Origin: UBA8886 sp002731655
GTDB taxonomy: Archaea > Thermoplasmatota > Poseidoniia > MGIII > CG-Epi1
Direction: 5' to 3'
NCBI GenBank assembly: GCA_030754655.1
Contig: JASLZX010000021.1
Coordinates: forward strand, 1-14,806
Length of the DNA: 14,806 nt
Shown piece after piece: positions 6,800 to 14,037 of the stretch. Each line of letters starts with the position of its first letter. Position 1 is the stretch's first letter. Position numbers and translations under genes: made by a program. The notes under the pieces are model-generated. The model did not search any database. It was not told the origin of the DNA and saw only the letters and a list, made by a program, of their open reading frames with translations.

Positions 6800-7588
6800 C
6801 TACTTCCGCTTCTTGCGCTTGATAATCCGCTTCACGCGCCGCTTCTTCGGCTTCGCTTCCGCGCGCGTAATGCGCTTCTGCGGGCCGGTGGCACCGCCCT
6901 TGCTCGCGCCGAAGTCAGTCATCTCACCGCTGCCCACTTCGCGGATGGCGGTCTCGATTTCCTCATCCACCGCTTCTGCCTCTGGCTCGTCGTCCACCTC
7001 TTCAGGTATCGCGACTTCGCCCTCTTCGTTGTCGAGCAGCCCCGCCAGCGGGTCAATCCCGGCGCCGCTCGATGGCTCGAAGTTTTCGTGTGTCTCGGGT
7101 GCCGTATCAGGGCTGTCGCGCGGCTGCATCTCCTGCCCGCAGCAGGGTGAGCGGCCCCATTTTTCGTGGAATCCCTTGCCGCACGCCACACAGATGAAAT
7201 CGCTCTGCTGTGATTTTTGCGGCTCCGCTGCCGGGCTGCTTGCCTCGGGTACCTTTGCGGCCTCGGCAATCTCTTCGGCGCGCAGGACGCTGCCGCCACA
7301 CTGCTCGCAGCGACCCGCCCGTCGCTGGAAGCGGGTGCCGCAGCTGTCGCACTGGAACGGCTTTTCGGTACTCTGGACGTAGGGATTGAAGTCGCCCGTG
7401 TCGACCAGCGTTTCGGCGTCCGCCTGCCGGTCATCCTGCTTGAGCTTCGCCAGTTCGGGATTCTCGGCTGACCCCCCCAGCTGCTTGCGCATGCGGGCGA
7501 AAAACGAGTCGCGCTCGGCGAAGACTTCCTTGGTCTCGTCCGAGTAGTCGAACTTATCTTCTTCCTTCTTGCGACGGAAAAGCCCCAT
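6800..7588 (-). CDS. Double zinc-ribbon protein with basic tail, function unknown
   Basis: 262 aa from the ATG at 7588. The longer frame to 7612 is rejected because a TATA-like box lies at 7611-7616. The N-terminus MGLFRRKKEEDKF is basic and is followed by a charged helical stretch (15-60). A first zinc ribbon has CDSC (80-83) and CEQC (94-97), the second CVAC (133-136) and a CC pair (149-150). The latter is an irregular knuckle. Residues 180-220 are strongly acidic, and 247-262 form a Lys/Arg tail typical of nucleic-acid contact. No membrane segment is seen. It heads a unit with the signal peptidase, five bases apart, which hints at a role in protein export or in ribosome-associated processing, but no function can be assigned. 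I do not recognise a named family. Confidence 0.75.
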   Translation of the reverse strand: MGLFRRKKEEDKFDYSDETKEVFAERDSFFARMRKQLGGSAENPELAKLKQDDRQADAETLVDTGDFNPYVQSTEKPFQCDSCGTRFQRRAGRCEQCGGSVLRAEEIAEAAKVPEASSPAAEPQKSQQSDFICVACGKGFHEKWGRSPCCGQEMQPRDSPDTAPETHENFEPSSGAGIDPLAGLLDNEEGEVAIPEEVDDEPEAEAVDEEIETAIREVGSGEMTDFGASKGGATGPQKRITRAEAKPKKRRVKRIIKRKKRK

Positions 7589-7610
7589 CATACTGCGATT
7601 CGCCGCAAGC

Positions 7611-7622
7611 ATAAAGCCTTAT
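7611..7622. promoter_or_regulatory. Shared divergent promoter region (ATAAAGCCTTAT)
   Basis: In the 51-bp gap between two divergent starts this near-palindromic AT-rich 12-mer stands out. Read on the minus strand, its outer half (CTTTAT, 7611-7616) lies 23-28 bases before the zinc-ribbon ATG. Read on the plus strand, the element lies 18-29 bases before the dehydrogenase ATG at 7640. Both transcripts would be leaderless, and neither gene shows a Shine-Dalgarno site. Confidence 0.5.
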
Positions 7623-7639
7623 CGCCCCGCTGCGGCCGC

Positions 7640-8425
7640 ATGAACTGGGATGAGCAGGTGGCGCTGGTGACCGGAGCCTCATCGGGCATCGGCTTCGAAA
7701 TGGCGCGGCAGCTGGCCGATGCCGGGGCGCAGGTCTTCGCCTCGGCGCGACGCGAGCAGCGGCTGGCGCAGCTTGCCGCCGAGTTCCCCGCCGGCCGCAT
7801 CACGCCACTCGTGGCGGACCTCGCGGAAGCGGGCGCCGGTGCGCGGCTGGTGAAGCAGGTGCTCGCCGCCGCCGGTCGGCTCGACCTGCTGGTCAACAAC
7901 GCCGGCTACGGCGAGCTGGTGAAGGCCGACGAGCAGACGACCGAAGCGGTCGCGCGGCAGATGCAGGTCAACTTCATGGCGGTCATCGAAGCGACGCTGG
8001 CTGCCATCCCGACGATGAAGTCGCAAGGAGGTGGCCGTATCCTTAACGTCGCCTCCATCGTGGGCCATATGGGGCTGCCGGGAATCGCGGCGTATGTCGC
8101 GAGCAAGCACGCGCTGCAAGGATGGTCGGAAGCAAGCGGCTACGACCTCAGGGAGCACGGCATCGCCGTCACCTGCCTCTGCCCCGGCGGCACCGCGACC
8201 GAGTTCGATGATCATCCCTCGTTTGACCGCCACGACGGCGTCAGCAGCTTCACCCAGCCGGCCGCCACCGTCGCGCGCGCTGGGCTGCGCGGGGCGTGGA
8301 AGCGCAAGCCGCTGGTGATTCCGGGGTTACGCAACCGCTTCTTCCTTTGGGCGCACGACCGGCTGCCATGGCTCTACCGCCGCATCATGTATCGCGAAGC
8401 GCGGCGTATCGCGCCGCGTGACTGA
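7640..8425 (+). CDS. Short-chain dehydrogenase/reductase (classical SDR)
   Basis: 261 aa. An NAD(P)-dependent oxidoreductase of unknown substrate. Motifs are TGASSGIG (11-18) for the cofactor, NNAG (86-89), and the catalytic set N111, S139, Y152 and K156 in YVASK. The PGG after the active site (182-184) is standard. Two Arg (R37, R38) after the second strand favour NADPH. Beyond the usual core the C-terminus carries a basic, aromatic stretch (RNRFFLWAHDRLPWLYRRIMYREARR) that could be a membrane-associated helix, as in DltE/YqjQ-like SDRs. The ATG at 7640 follows the shared divergent promoter. The gene ends one base from the convergent pth2 stop. Confidence 0.92.
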   Translation: MNWDEQVALVTGASSGIGFEMARQLADAGAQVFASARREQRLAQLAAEFPAGRITPLVADLAEAGAGARLVKQVLAAAGRLDLLVNNAGYGELVKADEQTTEAVARQMQVNFMAVIEATLAAIPTMKSQGGGRILNVASIVGHMGLPGIAAYVASKHALQGWSEASGYDLREHGIAVTCLCPGGTATEFDDHPSFDRHDGVSSFTQPAATVARAGLRGAWKRKPLVIPGLRNRFFLWAHDRLPWLYRRIMYREARRIAPRD

Positions 8426-8426
8426 A

Positions 8427-8780
8427 CTACAATAACGGTAGCTTTCCGGTCAGCCGGTCCAGCTCCGCTTCGCCTGCGGGGCCGATGCCGATACAGGTAA
8501 TGGTCCCGGCCGCCAGCTCGGTGCGCCCCGCGTCGCGCACCAGCGCGGTTGTCAGCCCTGCCGCGCGCGCGTCGACTTGCAGCGCGTGCAGCGCAGGTTC
8601 GTCGGGGCAACGCACGGTAACCTTGCGCTGCCCCTCGTCAAACCAGTCTCGGAACTCGCGCCGATCGTGCTTCTGTGCGCGTAGCGCGCAGCTGACGGCA
8701 GCGTGCGCCACTTGCGCCGCGAGCTTGCCGCGCGACAGCTTCAGGTCGCCCCGCACGGCGATGACCAGCTTGCGCTCCAC
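8427..8780 (-). CDS. pth2: Peptidyl-tRNA hydrolase, archaeal/eukaryotic type (Pth2)
   Basis: 117 aa, the usual Pth2 length. The enzyme releases peptides from peptidyl-tRNA dropped by ribosomes. Recognition is clear: KLVIAVRGDLKLSRGKLAAQVAHAAV (4-29) with the conserved Lys19 and His26, VRDAGRTELAAGTITCIGIGP (81-101) and the C-terminal LTGKLPLL. The start is GTG at 8780, directly after the TAG of the DUF1616 gene (no gap), with GAGG about seven bases upstream inside that gene, so translation is likely coupled. It is the last gene of the six-gene operon and ends one base from the convergent dehydrogenase. Confidence 0.96.
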   Translation of the reverse strand: MERKLVIAVRGDLKLSRGKLAAQVAHAAVSCALRAQKHDRREFRDWFDEGQRKVTVRCPDEPALHALQVDARAAGLTTALVRDAGRTELAAGTITCIGIGPAGEAELDRLTGKLPLL

Positions 8781-9641
8781 CTAGTCCTCGCTGGCCCGGT
8801 CGGCCCCGCCGGCCTCGTCGGCCTCGCCGCCGGGGTCGACCGGCTGCACTTCGTGCGCCAGCCCCTCGCCGGGGGCAGCGGGGTTCAGCGCATTCTCGAG
8901 CTCCGCCCGGCGCGCGTCGATGTCGGCCAGGTCGGCCAGCAGTGTCTTGCGCTTTTTCTCGTAATAGCTGCGCATCATCGGGCTACCGACCCGCTCGCGC
9001 CGTTCGAATTCTTCCAACTTGCGCTTGACGTTGCGCCGGTCGTGCTGCAGCCCTTCCATCTCGAGCAGCTCGGCCGGGATGATTTTCCCGGCGACCGCCA
9101 GCTCCGCCTCGATGCGGAAGCCGGGCGGTGCGCGCGCCAGCGCTGGATGCACGTTCGCGAGCCACGGATACGCGCCGCGATACCAACCGATGGCGAAGAA
9201 CAGGGCGGTCGCGGCGAGCAACGAAGTCGTAACGAACGCGGTCTGGAAGTATCCCTTCTCACCGTCAGAGACCCCCTCCCAGGCCGGGGCGTTGCCGAGC
9301 CTGGGGTTGCCGAGCACGAAGCCGATGAGAATCACGACGCAGATGGACATCGCCATCCCCAGGGTGACGCGGTAGAGTGTGTCGAACTCCTCGTCGAGTT
9401 CGTTCTTGCGCGGGAACATCGCCATTATCAGTGTGTAGCCCGGGAAGAAGAGCACCAGCAGCAGCCCGTAGATAACGCGCAGGTTGAGAAAATCGTGCTG
9501 TTGCCAGCTGCCAATCGCCCCGAGAATGGTAATCAGCCCGAAGAAAGGCGCCCAGAGCGACGGCACTTCCTCATCGTCGGAAATGAGCGCGTAGACCAGA
9601 TCGAGCACCCAGACTACCGGCCGCAGCACCAGCTCCCGCAT
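8781..9641 (-). CDS. DUF1616 membrane protein with C-terminal coiled coil
   Basis: 286 aa from the ATG at 9641. An in-frame GTG at 9653 would add four residues, and neither start has a clear ribosome-binding site. Four membrane segments lie at about 28-43, 55-76, 92-110 and 134-152. The signature FFPGYTLIMAMFPRKNELD (65-83) after the second segment is typical of DUF1616, an archaeal membrane family of unknown function sometimes found near envelope and glycan genes. Residues 176-250 are cytoplasmic and rich in Glu, Arg and Lys, with heptad spacing (ELLEMEGLQHDRRNVKRKLEEFERRE), suggesting a coiled coil. The acidic, Gly-rich tail (255-286) is probably disordered. It sits between RaSEA and Pth2 in the operon. 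Confidence 0.8.
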   Translation of the reverse strand: MRELVLRPVVWVLDLVYALISDDEEVPSLWAPFFGLITILGAIGSWQQHDFLNLRVIYGLLLVLFFPGYTLIMAMFPRKNELDEEFDTLYRVTLGMAMSICVVILIGFVLGNPRLGNAPAWEGVSDGEKGYFQTAFVTTSLLAATALFFAIGWYRGAYPWLANVHPALARAPPGFRIEAELAVAGKIIPAELLEMEGLQHDRRNVKRKLEEFERRERVGSPMMRSYYEKKRKTLLADLADIDARRAELENALNPAAPGEGLAHEVQPVDPGGEADEAGGADRASED

Positions 9642-9663
9642 TGGCCGCGCCACGCTGCGCCGG

Positions 9664-10704
9664 TTAAAAACGTCTGCCGCCGCGGAATCCGCGTCGGTAT
9701 CCCTGCGACTCCGCCCCGTCGCGCCGCACCCCGCCCTGCGCCAGCAGTGCCTTCCAGCGGCCGCGGCAGTCGCACGCGGCCGCTGGCAACGGACCGCCCA
9801 GCCGGTGCGCCGTCAGGCCGTCGAGCAGCGCCTGGTCGCACTCGCCACAGTTGTGCGCGCCGCGCTGCGTCCCGCCGCCGGTCGGGTCGGAGTAGACGCG
9901 CACGCCGCATTCCCGCGTGCGGCGCAGTACCTCAACCACCGACCAGAGCCACGGTGCGCTCCATTCGCCCCGCCTGAAAAGGCGCTCGACGACCGTATTT
10001 CGCTGGACGTTGACCGGGTTTAGCGAGACTTTGTCGACGTGCGGCACCGCGCGCTCGATTGACGCGACCGCGTCGTCGATGGCTTGCGCCTCGTTCAGGA
10101 ACGGCGGCTTCAGCAGCACATACGCCTTGACGCTCGCGCCGGCAGTGCGGGCGTTCACGCACGCGCGCGTGTAGCCATCCCACTTCAGCCGCTTGTTGAC
10201 GCATTTGTCAAGCACCAGCGGCGTTGCCGACTCGAGCCCGATGGCGACTTCGAGCGCCGGCGCAGCGCCGTAATCCATGTGGCGCGCGTGGACGAACTCG
10301 GGCAGCGACTCGACCAGCACTTTCTCGACGCCGGCCGCGTGCATTTCGGCCATCGCCTGCGCGGCGAAATCGAGCGGCACCTCGGTCGGGTCCAGGAATG
10401 AGCCCGACGTGTAAATCTTGGCGTAGCGCTTCCTTGCCAGGTGCGGCAGCACCTGTGCCCACTGCGCCTGTAGCGCCTCGGTCGAGACGCCGCCGGGAAC
10501 GGTGTCGTTGAAGTAGCCGCACATCGCGCACCCTTCGCGAATCGACCAGTAGCAGCCGCGCGTGCGCAGGATAGCGACCCCCGCCTCGACCTGCTCGTCG
10601 TCGAGCACTTCGCGCTCGGTCCAGGTCGCGACCGGCTGGTCGAGCGGATGCGCCGCCGGTTCCTGCTTGGCGGCGTTGACGAATTCGGCGAACGCGTCAG
10701 CCAC
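9664..10704 (-). CDS. raSEA: Archaeosine biosynthesis radical SAM protein RaSEA
   Basis: 346 aa. With ArcS it converts preQ0 at tRNA position 15 to archaeosine: ArcS attaches lysine, and the radical SAM partner cleaves it to leave the formamidine. Sequence signs are the cluster motif RGCYWSIREGCAMCGYFND, with cysteines 51, 59 and 62 (CX7CX2C), IYTSGSFLDP (97-106), EVAIGLES (152-159), YVLLKPPFLNE (195-205) and a C-terminal Cys-rich stretch (HNCGECD 284-290, CDC 311-313) that may hold another metal. The GTG at 10704 is chosen because GGAGGT lies eight bases before it and it overlaps the end of arcS by eight bases. The frame runs open 168 codons further upstream, but that is arcS antiphase sequence. 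The C-terminal tail is Gly/Arg-rich, possibly for RNA contact. Confidence 0.9.
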   Translation of the reverse strand: MADAFAEFVNAAKQEPAAHPLDQPVATWTEREVLDDEQVEAGVAILRTRGCYWSIREGCAMCGYFNDTVPGGVSTEALQAQWAQVLPHLARKRYAKIYTSGSFLDPTEVPLDFAAQAMAEMHAAGVEKVLVESLPEFVHARHMDYGAAPALEVAIGLESATPLVLDKCVNKRLKWDGYTRACVNARTAGASVKAYVLLKPPFLNEAQAIDDAVASIERAVPHVDKVSLNPVNVQRNTVVERLFRRGEWSAPWLWSVVEVLRRTRECGVRVYSDPTGGGTQRGAHNCGECDQALLDGLTAHRLGGPLPAAACDCRGRWKALLAQGGVRRDGAESQGYRRGFRGGRRF

Positions 10705-12265
10705 GGTTCCGCACCTCCACTGCCAGCCCCCGTTCCATCGCGACCATCTCGCCGGGCGCCATGCGGGCGACCCCGGCCGCGGTGATTTCGCCGCCCTGCT
10801 CGACCGCGACCTGCTCGCCATTGCGGAACTCGCCGCGTGTGCCAATGACGCCGGCGGCGAACAGGTCACCGCGCAGCTGGAATTCGGCCGCCTCGATGAC
10901 TGGCCCGCCCGCCGCCGCCAGCGCGGCAGCGCCCTGTACCGTAAGCGCGAAGCCGCCGATGCGCGGCGAGAAATTGGCCACCCCCTCGAGCCGCAGCCGC
11001 GGCCAGCGCCCCTGTACCGCCGCGGCGAGCAGCGGCTCCGCCAGTTCGTCGAACTGGACCTGCGCCAGCCCGGCCGCTTCACCGCGTGAGCGGTCGCGGC
11101 CGGAGAGCGACGCGACGCCGCGCAGCGCGGTGCGGCACGCGGCGCGCAGCGCACCGAGACCTGCGCCGGACGCAGGCCACTCTGCACCGGTTTCCAGCAC
11201 CTCCACACCGCGCTCGCGCAACAGCTCCGCCAGCAGTCCGGAAGCGGAGCCAGCGTGCACTATTGCTTTTTTATACCTGTCTTCGGGGCGCAGCCGTTCT
11301 AGCTGGCGGCCAAACATCGCCGCTTCGTTGGCGTCCCAGTGGCCGGTTACGCCGACGTCGTAATGCGCTGCCGGGTGGAGCATTTCCAGCTCGCGCGGTA
11401 CCAGTCCCAGCGGACTTGTCACCGACACGACATGCAGCGCCAGCCAGTTGTCCAGCTCGCGCAACGTGCGGTGGAAACGGCGGTGCGTCGCGCTCCAGTG
11501 ATACGGCTTGCGCGCTGAGCAGGGTAATAGCAGCAGCACCATCCCCGCGGCGGGCGGCGCGAAGCGTTCGAGATTGCGCCGCCATTCGATGACGGCCGGA
11601 TGCCCCAGCGAGAGCGCGCCGGCGCGGATTTCGACCGTGCGGCGGGCGCCCCGGGTCGTGAGCAGGTCGCGCGAGTGGTGCAGCAGCTGCGCCACGCGCG
11701 GATTGTGCAGCGCGGTGCGCTCGACCATCTCCCGCAGCCGTCCCTGTTCCAGCGCGCTGCGGATGCGGCCCAGCCAGCCCGCGAGCGCCTTGCGGTTGCC
11801 CGCGGCGGTCGCACCCCCGTCGGGAATCCAGTCGCCCTGCTCGAGTCGGAAACCGGCCGCACCGCGTAATTCGGCCGCGAGTGAGTCGAACAGGTCCACC
11901 CCTAGGTATGTGAGCAACGGTATCTCGGCCGGCTCGACTGTGGGGGTGTAGAGCAGCCGCCGCCAGCCCGCCTCCTCGCGCGTTGCCCTCAGCGCCGCAA
12001 GCAGCTGCCGTGGGTCGTGCGATGCCGCGCCGTCGAGCACCGCGATGTCGTTGGAGAGCGCCAGGAATGGTGCCTGTGTGGTGTCGCGGCCGAGCGGCTG
12101 CGGTGGCAGCGGTAGCTTGCGGCGGCCGAGCTTCAGCGCACCGCCGTCGCCCAGCGCCTTCTCGGGAAGCAGCTTCGTGCCGCTATCGGCGCCCAGCGCC
12201 AGCGGCGTCCGGCGGCCGTGCAGCTCCAGCAGGCGACCCAGCCCTTCGTGTGCGAGCGGTTCCAC
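10697..12265 (-). CDS. arcS: Archaeosine synthase alpha subunit ArcS (TgtA2)
   Basis: 522 aa starting with GTG at 12265. The first residues EPLAHEGLGRLLELHGRRTPLAL match the beginning of the Tgt-like fold, and the 33 upstream codons are antiphase to the SPFH gene. Residues about 1-240 form a degenerate tRNA-guanine transglycosylase-like domain. The ArcS-specific core follows with PCSARKPYHWSATHRRF (248-264), HPAAHYDVGVTGHW (297-310) and KAIVHAG (333-339). Residues about 455-522 are a PUA RNA-binding domain. ArcS couples lysine to preQ0-modified tRNA at position 15 in the D-loop, and the overlapping next gene encodes its radical SAM partner. TgtA, which inserts preQ0, is not in this window. 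No good Shine-Dalgarno site is seen, and the gap to the SPFH stop is 25 bases. Confidence 0.9.
   Translation of the reverse strand: MEPLAHEGLGRLLELHGRRTPLALGADSGTKLLPEKALGDGGALKLGRRKLPLPPQPLGRDTTQAPFLALSNDIAVLDGAASHDPRQLLAALRATREEAGWRRLLYTPTVEPAEIPLLTYLGVDLFDSLAAELRGAAGFRLEQGDWIPDGGATAAGNRKALAGWLGRIRSALEQGRLREMVERTALHNPRVAQLLHHSRDLLTTRGARRTVEIRAGALSLGHPAVIEWRRNLERFAPPAAGMVLLLLPCSARKPYHWSATHRRFHRTLRELDNWLALHVVSVTSPLGLVPRELEMLHPAAHYDVGVTGHWDANEAAMFGRQLERLRPEDRYKKAIVHAGSASGLLAELLRERGVEVLETGAEWPASGAGLGALRAACRTALRGVASLSGRDRSRGEAAGLAQVQFDELAEPLLAAAVQGRWPRLRLEGVANFSPRIGGFALTVQGAAALAAAGGPVIEAAEFQLRGDLFAAGVIGTRGEFRNGEQVAVEQGGEITAAGVARMAPGEMVAMERGLAVEVRNRG
10713..10718 (-). promoter_or_regulatory. raSEA: Shine-Dalgarno site of raSEA
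   Basis: GGAGGT on the minus strand lies eight bases before the GTG at 10704 and within the end of arcS. It is one of the strongest ribosome-binding sites in the window and decides the start of a gene whose reading frame is open much further upstream. Confidence 0.75.
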
Positions 12266-12290
12266 GCCCGCGCCACCCGCCGTGGGGGGA

Positions 12291-13487
12291 TTACTCTTCC
12301 GGCAACTCTTCCAGTTCTTCGGGGATTTCGGTGGAAGCCGCCGAGTGCACCGCGGCAGTCGCAACCTCGTCCTTGATGGCCTGCATTTCTTTGGCCATCT
12401 CCTCGGCCGTCGGAATCAGGCCGAGAATATCGTCCGCTGCGCCGAGCGCCTTTTCGACGTCAGCCACTTGCGAGAGTTCCTTGTCGGGGGTTGCTCGTGA
12501 CGCGCCGACATATTCGGCGGCGCCCTCTATCAGCCGGGTAATCTCGAACGGCAGCACGAACTTCGTTGACGCGCCAGCACCCAGGTTCTTCAGCGTATCC
12601 AAGCTCAGTACCGTAAGCGCTTTCGAGTCCAGCGCGGCGGCACCCATCGAGATGATGCGCAGCCCCTGTGCCTCACCCTGCTGTTGCAGGATGTGCGCGG
12701 TCCGCTGTCCCTGAGCCTCCAGGATCTGCGCCTGCCGCAGACCTTCGGCCTCCAAGATGCGCGACTGCTTGTCGCCCTCGGCGTTCAGGATGGCGGCGCG
12801 CTTGTCACCGTCAGCGCGCAGGATGTTGGCGCGCCGATTGCGCTCGGCTGCAGTCTGGTCCTCCATCGCCTGCTTGACGTTGGGCGACGGATCCACTTCG
12901 CGAATTTCGACGTTCTCGACCTTGACGCCCCATTTGTCGGTCTCAACGTCGAGTCGGTCGCGCAGGCCGAGGTTAATCTTGTCGCGGTTCGAGAGCACCT
13001 GGTCCAGCTCCATGTCACCGATGACCGCTCTCAGCGTGGTCTGTGCCATGTTGATAATCGCCTGCCGGTAGCTCGTTACCTCGAGGACAGAGCGCTTTCC
13101 GTCGGCGACCCGGAAGTAGATGACTGCGTCTACCATCGTGGGTGAATTGTCTTTGGTAATGACCTCCTGTCGCGGGACGTCCAGCACCTGCGTCCGCAGG
13201 TCGACCATAATGACCTGGTCCAGGAACGGAATCACGAAATTCCAGCCCGGGTTGAGCTGGTCCTTGTATTTTCCAAGTCGCAGCCTTACGCCAATCTCGT
13301 ACGCGTTAACCTGTCGGATAACCGCGAACAGGACTACGACAGTCAGCGCGAACAGGATGAAGAATGCGAAGACGAGGGGCCCCCAGCTCCCTCCATCCGA
13401 GTCATGACTATCAGCAGCAGCAAGGGGGAGGGCCAGAAGGGCTATCAGAGCCGTGCAGGCCGCCACATACAGTTTCTCTATTTTCAT
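12291..13487 (-). CDS. SPFH/stomatin-prohibitin family protein with signal peptide
   Basis: 398 aa. A probable cleavable signal peptide (1-25, cut after ALPLAAA) precedes a second membrane segment (36-58). The SPFH domain spans about 58-215, with NAYEIGVRLRLGKYKDQLNPGWNFVIPFLD (61-90) and the usual RTQVLDVPRQEVITKDN (98-114). Residues 220-274 hold five exact 11-residue units that continue the coiled coil. A Gly/Ala-rich segment follows, then an acidic tail (386-398). Such proteins form large oligomers that organise membrane microdomains. The adjacent NfeD protein is the standard partner of this class. The ATG at 13487 has a strong AAGGAG ribosome-binding site (13494-13499) overlapping the nfeD stop. 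The gap to nfeD is ten bases. Confidence 0.92.
   Translation of the reverse strand: MKIEKLYVAACTALIALLALPLAAADSHDSDGGSWGPLVFAFFILFALTVVVLFAVIRQVNAYEIGVRLRLGKYKDQLNPGWNFVIPFLDQVIMVDLRTQVLDVPRQEVITKDNSPTMVDAVIYFRVADGKRSVLEVTSYRQAIINMAQTTLRAVIGDMELDQVLSNRDKINLGLRDRLDVETDKWGVKVENVEIREVDPSPNVKQAMEDQTAAERNRRANILRADGDKRAAILNAEGDKQSRILEAEGLRQAQILEAQGQRTAHILQQQGEAQGLRIISMGAAALDSKALTVLSLDTLKNLGAGASTKFVLPFEITRLIEGAAEYVGASRATPDKELSQVADVEKALGAADDILGLIPTAEEMAKEMQAIKDEVATAAVHSAASTEIPEELEELPEE
12666..12830 (-). repeat. Five 11-codon (33-bp) coiled-coil repeats in the SPFH gene
   Basis: Residues 220-274 divide into ANILRADGDKR, AAILNAEGDKQ, SRILEAEGLRQ, AQILEAQGQRT and AHILQQQGEAQ. Each carries IL at positions 3-4 and Gly at position 8. 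An 11-residue period gives a straight or right-handed coiled coil, the form expected in the tall walls of SPFH cages. Copies differ enough at DNA level to be old. Confidence 0.85.
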
Positions 13488-13497
13488 CTTTTTCTCC

Positions 13498-13950
13498 TTA
13501 TTCAGTTAGTTCCACTATAAGGTGAATCCCGTCAGCGCCAGTGACCCTGACCAGACTCCCCTCAGGAATGTCCGTGATGGAATTGGCACGGAACACCTCG
13601 GTTCCGAGCCGGATTTTGCCTTCGATGGTTCCCGCCACGACCGCGCGAGTAACCTTGGCCTCCTTGCCGATGTGTAACTTCAGCGACCCTGTAGGAGGCG
13701 TATCAGGCGGTGCCAGCGACTGGTAGAATTGCAGGGTGAAATAGAAGGTTACCAGCCCCACGCCGAGCACAATCGGCAGTGCCAGCCAGCTGTTGACAAT
13801 ATCGGGCGCGACCAGCAGCAGCAACCCAATTACCAGCAGCACCGTCGCCGGCACCGCCAGCAGGAAGCCGGGATTGATGGTCTCGAGGACGAAGAGCAGG
13901 ATGCCCAGTACGATGAAGGCGTAGCCGAGTGTATCGCCAGCCAGTTCCAT
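13498..13950 (-). CDS. NfeD-like short membrane protein
   Basis: 150 aa. Three membrane segments lie at about 8-26, 28-48 and 55-76, with LETINPGFLLAVPATVLLVIGLLLLV typical of the NfeD family. The C-terminal part (about 87-150) is a beta-rich OB-fold-like domain (GKEAKVTRAVVAGTIEGKIRLGTEVFRANS, then GSLVRVTGADGIHLIVEL). It lacks the ClpP-like protease domain of long NfeD forms, so it is the short type that accompanies stomatin-like proteins. It is the first gene of the six-gene operon. The ATG at 13950 is preceded by a TATA box with a centre about 23 bases upstream, so the message is probably leaderless. The stop codon overlaps the ribosome-binding site of the SPFH gene. Confidence 0.88.
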   Translation of the reverse strand: MELAGDTLGYAFIVLGILLFVLETINPGFLLAVPATVLLVIGLLLLVAPDIVNSWLALPIVLGVGLVTFYFTLQFYQSLAPPDTPPTGSLKLHIGKEAKVTRAVVAGTIEGKIRLGTEVFRANSITDIPEGSLVRVTGADGIHLIVELTE

Positions 13951-13968
13951 GTAGTGGCATGCAGGGGG

Positions 13969-13988
13969 TTTATAAAAAACTAAATTCG
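13969..13988 (-). promoter_or_regulatory. Promoter of the nfeD-SPFH-arcS-raSEA-DUF1616-pth2 operon
   Basis: On the minus strand TTTATAAA (13969-13976) lies about 19-26 bases before the ATG at 13950, right for a leaderless start. Directly upstream is CGAATTTAGTT (13978-13988), the same 11-mer that precedes the pilin TATA box. The region beyond (13989-14010) is AT-rich, in contrast to the rest of the window. Confidence 0.6.
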
Positions 13989-14037
13989 AAAATTATTTTT
14001 GAGTGAATATTCCGGCACCACGCACCCGCGTAGGACA

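Noticed and set aside
6372..7382. 336-codon plus-strand open frame across the signal peptidase and zinc-ribbon genes
   Set aside because: Antisense to a clear signal peptidase with catalytic motifs. The product is Ser/Ala/Arg-rich and without recognisable features.
8703..9977. 424-codon plus-strand open frame antisense to the DUF1616 gene and the end of raSEA
   Set aside because: It is a GC-rich shadow frame. It crosses gene boundaries on the other strand, its product is Arg/His/Pro-rich without domains, and the minus strand encodes recognisable proteins there.
10705..11208. N-terminal extension of raSEA by 168 codons
   Set aside because: It lies in another frame of arcS with an Arg/Ser-rich product, and a strong Shine-Dalgarno site and the family start point to the GTG at 10704.
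12666..12830. Possible CRISPR-like array because of a 33-bp period
   Set aside because: The period is 11 codons in a coiled-coil region, and copies diverge at DNA level with no spacers.
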